Assembly: GCA_013396755.1 (NCBI GenBank)
Contig: VWZF01003331.1
Span: forward strand, 127,617-191,616
Reading direction: 5' to 3'
DNA from: Sclerurus mexicanus
Lineage: Eukaryota; Chordata; Aves; Passeriformes; Furnariidae
Length of the DNA stretch: 64,000 nucleotides
Shown here piece by piece: positions 1 through 13,029 of the stretch. The number at the start of each line of letters is the position of its first letter. Position 1 is the first letter of the stretch. The notes below the pieces were generated by a model. The model had not been told where the DNA came from and made no database searches. It worked only from the letters and a program-made list of their open reading frames with translations. The position numbers and the translations under genes were made by a program.

Positions 1-138
1 TGAAAGCTCATCTGGTTCCAACCCCATTGTTGGGGGTTCCTTTCAGTAGACCAGGTTGCTCAGAGCTCCATCCAACCTGGCCTTAAACACCTCCAGAGAG
101 GGGTGATCCACAACTTCTCTGGGCAATCTGTTCCAGTG
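1..138 (-). repeat. CR1 LINE 3' fragment, inverted
   Basis: The stretch AGACCAGGTTGCTCAGAGC, CATCCAACCTGGCCTTAAAC and ACTTCTCTGGGCAATCTGTTCC follows the reverse complement of the avian CR1 3' region. Similarity stops after about 138. The other end runs off the window or is diverged. Confidence 0.85.
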
Positions 139-3100
139 ACAACTTGACTTGAGATGGAAACATGTGCTCTGATTACAAGATTTTAACATAGTTACTTTGC
201 AAGCTCTATCTGTACCCTTTTTCTCCTCCTTCTCCTCACATTCCAATGAAAAATGTAGGGGAATCACATTGCAGAGTTTCTGCACAGTCACACAACACCC
301 ATTCAAAGACAAGACGCAGTACAGCATTTCACAGTTCCGGTGCCCTTATCATCATTTTGTATTTTGCTGTAGTTCTAACAGATTTGGTATTGAACAGAAA
401 GCTACCTATAGGAATGAAGGCAATTTTAGGATTCCTCTACAAGAAATAGAGTTAAAAATAATTTAATACTTCCAAAACGTATCTTTTTGCAATTTCATCT
501 GCTCTTACAATGCAGAGCTGAACAAACCATCCAAAAATAGCCTGTTTTCCATTTCTGATTTTACATAAGCTTCTCAAGTAAGACAAGAAAGCTACATTCA
601 GTTTAGCTTTAGCTCACATGCTACCAGCATCTTTAAAGATCAGATTTACACAATGGAGGAAAAAAAAGCCTCCAGAACTTTTTTTCACACAGTAGCTTTC
701 ATAACATTTTAACTGCCTTTCTTAATTAAAGGACAACAACTGCTTAAATTGGACCTAACTCCACTGCCAAAAGAAGCTTATGAATTACACACATAGCACC
801 AAGAGAAACACTTGGGGAAAGCAAAACTTTTAGCTTTATTTTAACTAGACACACAAGGGAAAAACCCCAAATATCCTATACCTTTATTCCATCTATATCC
901 AATAGCCTCTGATGAGATAAGGATAAATATATCTAACCATTTCAAGTTTTCTTAGATTTTTTCGTCCACAACTTCTCACGCTGAGTCCACCTGGTCCTTC
1001 AAATGTTAGCTTCCAGACAGCTCCTCTGATGTCTTATCTCAGAAGTTTCAGCATCACATCATCATTGCTGAGATTCAGCCACAGACTCTGCTCACTTCTG
1101 TTCAACACTTCCAGGATTAAAACACCTTCAGAAGAGGATTCTCCCTTTCCCTTCTCTCAGACATTTCCTTATTTGTGATTAGCTGCACTAATGCTTGAGC
1201 CGGATACATCATAAGCAGGATCTACATGATGTGTTAACATAAGGACGTAGGAGATCCCCGCAACAAGAGTCACCATAGCAAGAGTACATACCGAAGGAAC
1301 ACTGCAGGACTTAGAAACACTGCATTGCTGAATGAAATCTACAAACACAGATATCCACTATTTTTGGGATTCATTTACCATGGATGTACATACTGCCTAT
1401 TTGAGCAGTCCTGAGAGTATGGAGACCAGTGAGCTAAGACTCTTAACCAACTAAGAGTTCATGCAGTCCACTGCCAATACTGACAGTTGCTTCATGTCCA
1501 GAGAGTCTGATAATTTCCCTTCCTGCATAAGGTCTTGCCCAATATCACTGCCAATTTCCCTGTTGGTTGCTTGTCCCAGACAGAGACAAGCCCTTCTTCT
1601 ACTAGCCTCTAATCTCTACAGGTTGCAGCACCTGCCCATGTCATCTACATTAAACTGGTAAGAGAATGTAACACCAGCAAAACATTCCAAAACTGGAAGA
1701 AATACTAGCAACACTGTCTCATATTTGAAGGCTGAGTTTTTGTATGAGAGACAGGGCTAAAGGTTGACTGCTTCATACACTTTTTCTGTACCTGTCAGCT
1801 AAGCTAGCTTGGACGCTCACATTTTAGGCTGCAGCAGCAGCTGACTATCTATCTCAAACGATAAGATAGCAAAAAGTTAGGCAGGAGTGCTTGGGGAACT
1901 TTTTCAAACAGCGAACTCCAGCTACAGAGAACTAATCACTCCAGACAGTAATAGAGCATTGGCTTGAAGCTGAAAGCAGTTCCAAAACAGCATTCAGAGG
2001 CTTGTTGGTTAAGGCTGCCACCAGAAGACATTAGTCCTTTGTAATGGTATGCAGAATGTAATTCCCCCCCAGGAATGCCACTTCTCCATACACCTCCCTT
2101 TAATCAACTCCTGTCAAATGACACTGACTCCAGAAATATATTTTTCAGTATTCAATTAGCTGCTGGAGAGCAACAAACACTGGAATCAGTGAAGTATGAA
2201 TAGTAGTAGCCTCTGCTTCTTCTTACCCGAAGACAGATGGCAGAACATATCTTTTCTTCGTAGCCGAGTTGCTTCAACTTTCCAGTGCCAATGCAGGACT
2301 GATGGCCTTACACTAGATGTCTCCAGGGTTTGTGCATCTCTTCTCCAGGACTCCTCTGACAAAGGGTTGAGGAAATCCCAGAAGTCCTCATGAAACACAC
2401 CTGTAAGCATTTTGAGTTTGGCAAGGAAGGAAGGTTTTGTGGTTTACCTATTAACACTGTGCTTTTAGACAAGTTGGTGATGACCCTGTCTTTGCTTCTA
2501 TCAGTTATGCTTTTCTGGATTCTAGTCTATTAATACACATTTGCATGAACTAATTTTTCTGCTCATTTCATTTGCTATCCACAGAGCTCTGAGCAGCGGT
2601 TACCTTCCTCTCACTAGTTTACACCTTGCAAGGTTACATGTCAGCCCTGGAAGTTACCTCTGAAACCCTTCAGGATTTACTTTGTTTCAGGATCAGTTAC
2701 ATCTGATGACATTTTGCTGGAGTGTGATACTCAAATGAGCATAGTTAAGTTTCCTTCCAAATATCTTACTGATTGTATGATCTCCCACGTCTATATGCAA
2801 TACCCAGTTGTTGGGCCAGTTCAGAAGCACCAGAGTAGCACAACAGGGCATGAAAAATATTAAAGGGACAAGAGCAGTATCAGCTTGCAGCTGCTGTTCT
2901 GCCTGTTGTGCTTGCAGAACTGGACCACAAAGACTTATTGGGATTCTGCCAATGATCGGCTTTATACCTTCCTTACAGCCAGGCACCCAAGCTCTACAGT
3001 AGCCTATGCAAAACCCTACAGCAGCAGACTTGTGACAAATGCGATTACTACCAGTCTCTAAGGATACATTCAGAGAGGGAAAAGTCCCTGGAGACGCATT

Positions 3101-4896
3101 ACATACAAAGAAATCATCTCTGACAGCATGATATCCTGAGCTGCAGACAGCCCAAAGCTGGCATAGTACCTTAAAGAAGGTACTATATACAGTATGCAGA
3201 AAGAAAGGTATTTAGCAAAGCACTTCCTAGGCACTGGGTGTCGACCACTGATGGATACAGAGCACTGCAGAGATGGATCCTTCATTTGATCCAGTACAGC
3301 TATTTTCCTGTACCTCTGGAGTCAAAATGATCCTCAGTCTCAGTTCAGGATATCACCACAACAATCCCTATGTCTTCATCTGCCTGAAGCCTTCTTGACA
3401 GTCCTTTTCTCTGCCTTTAACATAACCCTGGTGGAATCTGCAGCTGCTCTGAAGAACAGATCACCCTTGGCTATCCCATCCCCTGGCAGGTCTTGGACAT
3501 CAGGTTTTAAAGCAAACTACACAGCACCCCGAGCTGATCACCACAGCCAGCTGAATAGGTCCACTACTCTTACAGACAACGAATAAGAAGTCACCAGACC
3601 CAGCAGCAGAAGCCCATACACATTCCTGGCAGGCATTCCAGACTGCACAAGTGGCAGTGAAGTTGCACAAGGGCACTTGATTATCTCCCAGCAGAAATCT
3701 TTAATCTCCATACTTGAAATTAACTTGCAAATTCACAGTAACTGGATGCATCTAACACTTCATGGTGCTAATTAACTGCACTCATTTACCTGGTCATTTT
3801 GGCAAGGCTGGCAGGGTAAAAGCACAATGGACCAGTATTGTTATAACTACCCTAGGGAATGAAACCAGTTATTTTAACAGAAAGGGTATGAAGTGCATCC
3901 CTAGAAGAAATACTGAGCGAAACATACAGAAAAACCTAAACCTGCTTAGAAAACATAAAGGAACAACCTTTTTCAACAAGCACTACTTTAATCTCTTCAG
4001 AGCACCTAAAACAAACATAACCAAGAAATCAGCCGAGAATCCATCAACAGCACAGACTTATCTTTTACTACTGTTGGTAGAGGAAGCCTTATCTACAAAT
4101 GAGTTTAACGCAGTCAACTGGTGCACTACTTGTATGAGTATCTCCAGATCCAATAGCTTCTTGTCAAACAGCTTCTTATCATATACATCAAGATGAATGA
4201 CTCGGCATGTTATTACTTTTTAAATTACAATTACATGCATCACATTCCATTATAATTTAGCTGTAAAATCTGGAATACTGCTCTGTATTTCACTTCAGAT
4301 TTAAATACTGTGATTCTTTTCCTATTTGCTCTAAAAATTAGCCCCTGGGTTTTAGGTTTTTTTTTTAGTGTTAAAAGATAACTATCTTCCAAAACTGGAT
4401 TACATTTTTGAGGTCACTGAGTTCATGTCTGACTACAACGTACACATGAATTCTCTACTAAAGGATAGTTTATTATTTTCAGTATAATAAAAGGCTTTAA
4501 GTTTCTTTGTCAGGCTATGGATTCTTTTCACTTAAAACAGAATCTACCTCAGTAACATGTGGGCAGTATGTAAGCACATGCACACTTAATCAGTATTTTA
4601 AAGACTCAAGAGATTCCAACACAAACTTTGCAATTCCATTATAAGGACATATTATTACAGAAGATAATTCCCAATTTTCCAATTGCTTTGACTTGAACAT
4701 ATTCAGACAAGCAATTTCATGCAGACAGAATTTATCTGACCTTCTTATGTAGACTCAATTTTTTGCCCAACTTAATATGTAGATGAAGACCTTTAAATAC
4801 AAAGCATACAAAAAGGTAGACACTTCTGTCACATATTAAATACAAAATTTATTTTGGCATCGTTCATAGCATTTATCTCCTCTTGGATCAACTTAC
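139..4896. other. Intron/flank, no recognised gene
   Basis: This is unique AT-rich sequence to the left of the POLR1D exon. No known coding family is recognised. It holds two minus-strand exon-like frames, 2227-2400 and 4058-4219, described in the findings, and a 144-codon plus-strand frame at 3762-4196 that overlaps the second and matches nothing I know. Confidence 0.5.
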
Positions 4897-4971
4897 CAAC
4901 CCATAGCTCCCATTGTTTCAGCTCTGGTTCTCCCACGTTTTGCCTCTTTAAGTAACTCTTCTACAGCCTTC
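4897..4971 (-). CDS. POLR1D: POLR1D internal exon (isoform-2 type)
   Basis: Read on the minus strand, this 75-nt exon follows a pyrimidine-rich acceptor (TTTTTCTCATATTTAG) and ends at TTG|GTAAGT (donor 4896-4891). With the incoming AG it encodes R-K-A-V-E-E-L-L-K-E-A-K-R-G-R-T-R-A-E-T, then M-G-A-M-G-W, closely matching the second-exon peptide of human POLR1D isoform 2. Human has I for V, K for R and P for A at three positions. Phase agrees: the R codon is split AG|G and the W codon TG|G. POLR1D encodes a subunit shared by RNA polymerases I and III in isoform 1. Isoform 2 shares only the short N-terminus and lacks the polymerase domain, and its role is unclear. Neither the first nor the following coding exon is visible. 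Confidence 0.88.
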
Positions 4972-7529
4972 CTAAATATGAGAAAAAGAAAAAAGTCACC
5001 ACTTGTGGAACACAAGAATCTGACACTTCATGCACATACATAAATAAAGTGGATAGCTTCTTCTCTGTAGTGAATTAAGCAATAAAGAAGCTACCAAAAT
5101 TACCTTGACTTTAAGATAATTCAGATTCCTATGCACCAAGATTGAAAAAAAACATTTTGAAATATTAAGAACAATTAAAGTTGTTGCAAATACAACAACA
5201 GCCATACTAAATAAAGAACAGAAATAAAGAGTGCAAACTGGTTTACTATGCTGAAGTGCACAGTCCCTGTCACTTCACCTTGGAAATGCTCTTCCCTGCT
5301 GTCACTTTGCTTAGGTTCTTCTTAAAGTCTTTCAATCACAGTAAACCTATTTTGAGCACAAATGAACACCACCGGTCAAAGAGTAGTCAGATGATAGTAA
5401 AATCACTGCAACTACAAGCTGTCAAGCTGTACTAACTTTGCATAACAGAGGAAGAGCCCATCTTTGTGACTGTGATCAATGTATGTGTGTGTGTATATAT
5501 ATTTCTTTGTTCCAGTGAGAAACTATTCCATGCAGCAAAAACTGAGATATGTAAATTGTGCCAAACCGACACACAAACATTCACAGGTCATAACTTTTTC
5601 CTTTAAGAGTTCACATTTGAAAGGCTTTGCGAAGAAAGTGTCCAAGACTTTCACAGTAGAGAAATGCACCAAAAATTGCAGTATCGCTTCTCTGTGCACT
5701 AGTCTACTCGTGGCATATTAGTTTAAGGTTTCTCACAGAAGTCTCTTTCTCCCACCTAAGGTCATTTAGTATCACCTCAGGGCTTGAGATACTCCAAATC
5801 CTTTGTAAGCACACACCTGACTGTGAAGACATGTTGCATATCCTGTCATACCACAGGCATTCATGAGAACCAAGTATCTACCCAGGTAAGTTATCTGTTA
5901 AGTTACCTGCCTCAAGATGCCAAGTACAGCATTGACAACCTCACCAGCTACTGATGCCTTCCCAGGCAGGGGCAGTGGCATGTGTGGGATGGCTGTTTGC
6001 AAGAACACCAAAAAAAGGGTGCAAAACACAGACTCTATCACTGGAACATGAGAGATGTTGCTTATACGGATCTTAATGAAATTATAGCACAATTTATTTT
6101 TTCTCCAGATCCTGAATCTGCTATCTGAGCAGCCTGAGCTGGTCTATACATAGTGATGACAGCAAGAACACATGGCATTTATAAAAGCTTGCCCTGAGCC
6201 TTCAAACTGCAATGTCAGACAAAGGTGAGGAAAGAGGAAAAAAGCATCTGACTTTTACTTACCAATTACCAAACTTAGTGATCCTATTTTGAGAAACCTG
6301 ACTAGGAGGCAGATTAAAAGCCTGTCATTATTACTGTATTATAAAATATGCCAGAATTTATAACTAAAATAATAGACTAAAGTATCCGAGCTACAAAACA
6401 CTAATAAAACATATATTTTAAACAGCTACAATTCAGTTTTCAGAAAAACACCACAGTAAATCGATATGGTGACACCAATTCTATTAACTTAGGTAGGAAT
6501 TACCAGCCATTAAGTATATGAGACTTTTTTTTTAAAAAACCATATATGAAAGATCAGATTGACTTGGCATCCATCTTAGCAGCCTTCTAAGTCCACACCT
6601 GCCTTCATTATCATTGTTCCCTAATACTGGTCTTTCAACATCACTCTTATTCACTGCACCTTTACAAAGCCCTTTCAGCTTGCACAGACAAATTAAACAC
6701 AATGCTGAGATCCCCTTTTGAAATAATGTGTTTCCACTCACTGAACTTATATTCTCTACACAAATAAGCCAAAAGCTATGCAAACAAGTTTTTAAAATTT
6801 GCTTTTAGAGGCCTCATGGGACTCCACATTCCTTGTTCTCTTCATTTTCACAGCTTGCTTAGAATACAAACAGTCCTGTGGCTGCCAGCTTCAATTCTAA
6901 GAGCAGCAGCATGAGCAAAGGGAATGCAGCATGCAACTTTCACATGAGAACCACCCCAACGCTGGGGGATTGATAGGAGGGAAAATCAGGGACAGGGGCA
7001 CATTTAAGAACCCTGTCAACAGTTCTGGCATCTTTTATAGCAAGCATCACTTAGAACTTTCTGTGGCAATTCTTTTTGAGCAATCAAGCTGCACAATTAC
7101 AGTAACTTGAAGGTACAGGCAGTGATAATTTTATCTTCAAGAGTATGGTCCAAGATCTATTTACATTTCTGAGTTATTAGACTTTTTCCTCTCTATATAT
7201 TACAACGTTACAGACAAAGCTTCCATAGCATAAATCCTAATAACCTGTATGATAAATCCATGTGCCAAAAGAGTAGGAAAATGTTAAAGGCTTTCAAGTC
7301 AGGCAAAATGAGTGGTATTTTCTATTCCTCACTCAGGGGAAGAGCTTCATCTATTTTTCCCGCAAAATATCAAATTGGTAGACTGAAAAAATTAATAATT
7401 GGTAATACAGAAGTATGTCTAATACCATTACAGGCAATGAAAACACTGTGTCATTACAGAGACCACACAATGTTTGTAATTACAAACGATTGTTGGGAGA
7501 AGATACATCATGCTGGATCTGACAGCTGA
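4972..7529. other. POLR1D intron, unique AT-rich
   Basis: I see no gene or recognised interspersed repeat here. A short (GT)n(AT)n microsatellite occurs at 5481-5502. Confidence 0.5.
5481..5502. repeat. Microsatellite (TG)n(TA)n
   Basis: This is a short compound dinucleotide run, GTATGTGTGTGTGTATATAT, in POLR1D intron sequence. Confidence 0.85.
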
Positions 7530-8830
7530 GATGCCAGGCAGTGAGAGCTCCACGCCCAGGTCCAATAAACAGCAAGGCTGAAAAACAGCTCCCAGGAGGC
7601 AGATGCACACACCACACACACCTCTGGCCACACCAATCACAGACAGACACACCAACAGCTTCATCCTGCTCTTCTCTTCAGCTGGGTATGGGAGCCCCCA
7701 GGTCTTCAACCCAACCTCACTGCTGGTGCAGACCATCACACATTGCTGGCTGGGACTCCCTGATCCCTCAATACGCAACCCCACCACAGTGTTGCCTGTA
7801 GAGACACACAGGCACACACATATGTGTCTCATCTCTGACCCTACAGTGTATCCAGCAGCTGTCCAGGACTCCCTGGTGTCTCTAGCAGCTCCTCCTGCGG
7901 TCTTGCTCTTGGAGATGCAAGCTCACCCTCCAGCTCCCTCCTTATTCACCCACTCACCAACTATTCCAGCTTGACCTTCACTGGCAGCCACATGCTCCCT
8001 CACACACCCATACTTGCTCCAGTACAGCAGCACAGATAAAGAGGTCCTCAATCCCAAGTGGCTAACACATAGATTTACTTGCTCCATGAAGTGATGAAGT
8101 GTTCCTGGCTGCTGGCACACAGCCCCCACAGCCCAACTGCTGGCATCCAGACCTTTCACTTGTTCCAGTTGCTGGCACCAAGGACACATGGCCCTTTCTC
8201 CCCAGAATTTGACTCCAGTTGCTAGCACTGAGACGTACACCCTCTCCTCTGAAACAGTCTCTCACTCAAGAGAGAGTCAGAAAGGGATTTAACAGGAAGA
8301 CAGAACAGTCTGCAATGATCAGGCACAGGGCATAGTCAGACAAGAGGATCCACCAGCAGCCTATTCACGCATGACCAGATCCTTTAATTCCCTTATTCCT
8401 CTGTTTTTCCACTTGTGCATCTCCCCAAATGACTTGAACTTACTGCTTCCCCTGACTTTGGTTCCTCCACTACACATCCCATAATAAGCCATATGCGATC
8501 TCAAAATGCTCTTCTGCATTCCATAACCCATCACACAACCCTATGCAGCAACACCTTTAAGTCCCAAAGACGCTTCAGCATTGACTCATCTTGGCAGGTG
8601 TCATGCCTGGACATGTAGGCTGTCTCCTGGGATCAGCTCCACGGGATGGGTCCAAAGACGACATCTCTGACCTTATGATAGGTTCCCACCAGCTCCTCTG
8701 GGCTCATGGAGACAGAGCTCTGATGGGCTGGTAGCTCCTGGGATGGCCTGGGAGAAGCCAAGACTGGGTGCTATTTGGGCTCTCCCTATCCACCGTGGTC
8801 TCTCTTTAGCCCTCTCTGGAAGCTTTTGGC
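7530..8830. repeat. Unclassified GC-richer repeat-like block
   Basis: The base composition is clearly less AT-rich than on both sides, with many CA-rich and CTCC-rich words and an internal degenerate tandem array. No conserved coding frame, LTR termini or target-site duplication could be placed. It may be an old non-CR1 interspersed element, possibly LTR-derived. The block is seen; the class is a guess. Confidence 0.3.
8106..8230. repeat. Degenerate tandem repeat (YTGCTGGCAYC core)
   Basis: Four copies of a core like GTTGCTGGCACC occur near 8109, 8138, 8169 and 8219, separated by roughly 30-50 bases with CAG- and TTTC-containing spacers. The spacing is uneven, so this is an eroded minisatellite at best. 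Confidence 0.45.
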
Positions 8831-11800
8831 ACGAAACCTAATTGCCATCTCCACCCATGCCATCATCTCATTAAAGATCCTGATAAAAACTCTAATGAGA
8901 ATATATCTACCAGAATTTCTTCACAGCACACAATCACCTATGGAAGCACACAGACCTGGAGTAGAAGGGCAGCGTTCATATTTAACACCTCCCAGAATCA
9001 GAGAAGGGACATCTTTATCGAACCCATCTATATGAAAGCATTAATAACTGTTTATAGTCTATATCACTACCATCCAAGCTCAAATGCCAGTCTTCTGAAC
9101 TACTACAATCTGCAAAAAAAAAATCACACTTAAATCTATTTCCTGAGGCACTCTAGGTCCTGACAACAAGTTGCAAGCCCAGGAAAAAAAATGGCAATTT
9201 TTAAATTCAATTTTCTCGAAGGAATTTTATGCTAGCTATACAACTTACTTTTAACTGCGCATGGGACTGGAAATAGAAGTGGATGTTGGTATACCGATTA
9301 CATCTGAATAATTAATATCAAGACCTACAGTCAAGTGAAGGACTGAAGACACTGCCAGTGTTATTTATAATTAATTCCTGTGAGCTGGTCTTATCTCCTG
9401 ACCCTTATTAATAAAGCTGACAAAAAGGGAAGTCAAGAATAAAGCCCAAACCACAACATCGAGAGCAAGCACAAAAAAGGGCAGAAATATGCCACAAACT
9501 TCCTAACATTTGTTCAAAGGCAAATACGTTCCACGTTGGGTATGTGAATGCTCTCATTTTTCAACCAATCAGGTTTTGTATGTATTTAAATATTCTATTT
9601 CTCAGCCCTGTGAGTGCTATTTGCAGTACATTTCTGTGTTGATATTCTCAACAGCTTGAGTAGCAGTGAACATACCACTTCATTTCATACACTAATTTTA
9701 GCTCGCAGACCACTTTTTTTTTTTTTTAAACCAGGAATATGGAATACTGAATGCTGACAGTTTGATTTTAACTGTTAAAAACAATAGTAAGAACAATCAG
9801 TTTTCTCAAAGGCACAAAGCTTGCTTTTTAAAAAGTGTAATTGAGATGCCTGTACAGCAAAACTATTAGGCTATTGATTCTCAACTCAAATACAAACCTC
9901 TTAACAGAGAATTATAGCATTCCTTGTGACTCAGAGCAGCATCTCCTCAGGAAACAGTTAATTTCAAGCAAATGATGCTCCAAACAAGCTTGGCAAGCAC
10001 TTCTAATGAAGTATGGTATCCAAGGTTGTGAAATACTTATAGCTATTGAAAGACAATGGATTATGGATGGATTTGGAAATACAGTATAACAAAGCCACTT
10101 CCTTTGTATTTGCAGAGAAATGTCATTTTTATATGCTTCAAACACACCGAAACTGAAGAAATATTTTTGGTTTTTAGATAGGGATGAAATTGGTGACCTC
10201 TGTAATACCCCAGTGGATATTTAGTTAAAATAAAATAGGAAAAGCACTACTTGCAGAGGAAAGGAACTAAACAGCTTCTACTAGCTGATTTGTAATTTTT
10301 CCTACTCATTCTTAAGTCATAACTTCACAATATCATTAATTATCTGTTAACAGAGTTTAGAATTTTCTGAGAACTACATGGAACCTCAAGAGGCTCGGTC
10401 TTCACTGATGCACCAGCAAGGTCACAGGAAAAAAATCTCAGTTCATACTTCCATCAATGGTTACTGGATGAGATGAAGCGGAAGATGTAATTCAGCAGAA
10501 CATAGCAAATATTACTATTTTACACACCTGTAGTATTTATATCTTTTAGAGTTTTAAAATCCAGAGTGCACAACAGCCACACAGTAACTTGCAAGTTAGT
10601 ATTCAGCTTTCTAGGAAAACTTCACATTAAAGTGAGGAAAACATCAAATGCAAGATCAAGCAAGAGTCAGACACAGAAAACCCGAAAAATATTATCAGGA
10701 AATGTGGCAGTAAGGATGAAATAAATGAAGCAAGATGAAGAGACCTCTCCTTAGATAATAACCAAAAAAATAGGGGGGCTGACTTAACAGATCACATTTT
10801 GGAATACTGGGACACAAAATTCACTTCTGAACTGAAAACACACACACAAAAATAGTTACACTTCTTTTTCCTTCATGGTAAGTTAAATAAAAGTCACAAA
10901 TACAAAACATTAAGCCTTTATTTAAGACATACATTGCAAGACAAGCCTGAATTAAGAAAAAAACTACTGAAAATATTCCAAATAAACCCATTTTTAAACA
11001 CTAAATATCCACCTAAAATAGTTAGCACTGTGACTACAGAACAGAAACACCATTATTTGTAGGCCAAAGCAATATTATAAACCTAAACTACCGCTGGTAT
11101 ACTACTCAAAGTAGAATGAGATCATTGAATATGAATCTAAGGAATAATTCCTGTAACCCAAAGGATAAAGAAAGGTCCGTGTTAGGCTGGTAAGGGATCT
11201 GTATTGAAGACTGTTCGAGGAAGCATATTCCGAGCAAGTAATACCCAAGTATGACACCTAAATGTACATAGCACATATTGAATTCAGGCTGCTACTAGCA
11301 AAGTGAGCTGTTATGAAAACTGAGGGTATTAAAAAGTAACTAATGACAGATGGATTCAGGACAGAAAGTGTTAATCTCCAAGGGCACTATATTGTAGTTA
11401 TAATGTGTTCGGAGCTGATTAAACACACACTGAGGTGACCGGCAGCATGGATTGAAGATACCAGACAGCTAAACCCTACCTTGTACCACTCAGTAAGTGA
11501 CACTGAGCTTCATCCTCATTATCTACCACACCGCCACAGAAAAGGAATAGCAAATCCCAACTCAGACTGAATCTATGAGGAAGGATAAAACTTCAAATGC
11601 TGTTCCTGGAAAGGAGAGCACCAGGAGGTAACCGTGGAGCAGTCAGCTATAGCTGGTGAGTGCACAGCTATGTCACAAACTGCCCAGAGGCCCTCAAGTC
11701 CTCAGCACAGCAATAGCAACCAGAAGACAGCATGGAAGAGCAGTGACATAGATTCACCGTGCTAACAAAAAAGGTTTAAGCTTGAAATGGCACTAGTAAA

Positions 11801-12639
11801 AATAACATTCACGCACGCATAGAAAGAAGCTTTAATTATTAAACTGATGATCTGAGAGAAGAAGTAGCTTACCAAGAACTAAAAGCCTCTTAGAAAGCAT
11901 TATGCTCTCTAGCCCTTCCATTGCCCCAGTGCTCTTACTTTTGGCCCACCTGAAATATGTGCCAGATATAAGCAGAAAACAGTTATCTTCTATAAGCACT
12001 TTCAGACACCATTTCTTAAAAGTTAAGGGAGAGAACCGCAAGTTCAGAAAGCTTTTGGTCACCACCTCACTGCAGCAGTTTATTTAAACAGCCACAGGGA
12101 AAGTGAACAACTCAGAGGCAAGCTTGCAAAAAAGTAATGAAATAATTCCAATCACACAAATAGGGCTATTATGACGCAAATTTGTGATATAAAGACATAA
12201 AGGCTACTCCTAATGCAAAAGGAAGACAGGCCTACTTTGAGTATCCAAATATAGAAATCTGCATTTTAATCTTCCATGTTTGCTTGGGAACACTGCAACT
12301 TACTACGCTCACTATCCACTGGCCCCAACGAAATGCAAAGTAGAAAACAATCTTATTTTCTGACAAAATAACTGCCAGGCATTTTGCATTATTCCATACA
12401 AGAACAGGGCAATTTCAACAAGCCGGTCGGCTGACACATCTCCAGCACTGAAAATTGAAATTCATAAGAACACTGGGTGGTTTCGCCTTTTTTTTTTTAT
12501 TATTATTTTTTAATGTATTTTACCAAGCACGCCAACTCACCAAATTGCAGCTGAGGGGGGACGAACCACCTGAGACCCTCCCATCTTGTTTTTAAACGGC
12601 ACCAACAAGCAGCACAAGAACCAGCTTTTGCAAATTTCA
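8831..12639. other. POLR1D intron, no gene seen
   Basis: This is AT-rich unique sequence with short homopolymer runs, such as T near 9715-9727 and T near 12489-12499. No exon or recognised repeat is visible, apart from a possible minus-strand donor at 12540-12535 beside the gap. Confidence 0.5.
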
Positions 12640-13029
12640 NNNNNNNNNNNNNNNNNNNNNNNNNNNNNNNNNNNNNNNNNNNNNNNNNNNNNNNNNNNNN
12701 NNNNNNNNNNNNNNNNNNNNNNNNNNNNNNNNNNNNNNNNNNNNNNNNNNNNNNNNNNNNNNNNNNNNNNNNNNNNNNNNNNNNNNNNNNNNNNNNNNNN
12801 NNNNNNNNNNNNNNNNNNNNNNNNNNNNNNNNNNNNNNNNNNNNNNNNNNNNNNNNNNNNNNNNNNNNNNNNNNNNNNNNNNNNNNNNNNNNNNNNNNNN
12901 NNNNNNNNNNNNNNNNNNNNNNNNNNNNNNNNNNNNNNNNNNNNNNNNNNNNNNNNNNNNNNNNNNNNNNNNNNNNNNNNNNNNNNNNNNNNNNNNNNNN
13001 NNNNNNNNNNNNNNNNNNNNNNNNNNNNN
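12640..13029. other. Assembly gap (390 N)
   Basis: There are 390 consecutive N between AT-rich sequence and the CpG island. The true length may differ. The gap probably hides the LNX2 transcription start and the first coding exon of POLR1D. Neither a POLR1D start codon nor a donor ending GAGAG|GT was found nearby. Apparent open frames across the gap are artefacts of unknown codons. Confidence 0.97.

Larger units (their letters stand above)
1..12639 (-). other. POLR1D: Inferred POLR1D transcription unit (introns)
   Basis: The span from the CpG-island gap leftwards past the exon at 4897-4971 is read as POLR1D intron sequence. Upstream exon 1 (human N-terminus MEEDQELERK) should end GAGAG|GT, and no such site was found at 4972-12639, so it is probably in the gap. 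The long coding exon of isoform 1 and the terminal exon of isoform 2 would each give an open frame of roughly 100 codons; none on this strand matches, so they probably lie below position 1. A minus-strand donor (TTTG|GTGAGT, 12541/12540) beside the gap could end a non-coding first exon. Confidence 0.6.

Noticed and set aside
3762..4196. 144-codon plus-strand frame as a gene
   Set aside because: No family resemblance, promoter or splice support. It lies antisense to another open frame. Kept only as context for a finding.
1..4896. Search for the POLR1D isoform-1 polymerase exon and the isoform-2 terminal exon
   Set aside because: No minus-strand frame resembles either sequence. They are assumed to lie outside the window.
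7428..8265. Overlapping open frames on both strands as genes
   Set aside because: They fall in the repeat-like block, show low-complexity P/S/C-rich sequence and resemble no protein known to me.
10741..10760. GAGAG|GT on the minus strand as the end of POLR1D exon 1
   Set aside because: The donor would be GTCT and the preceding codons do not resemble the POLR1D N-terminus.
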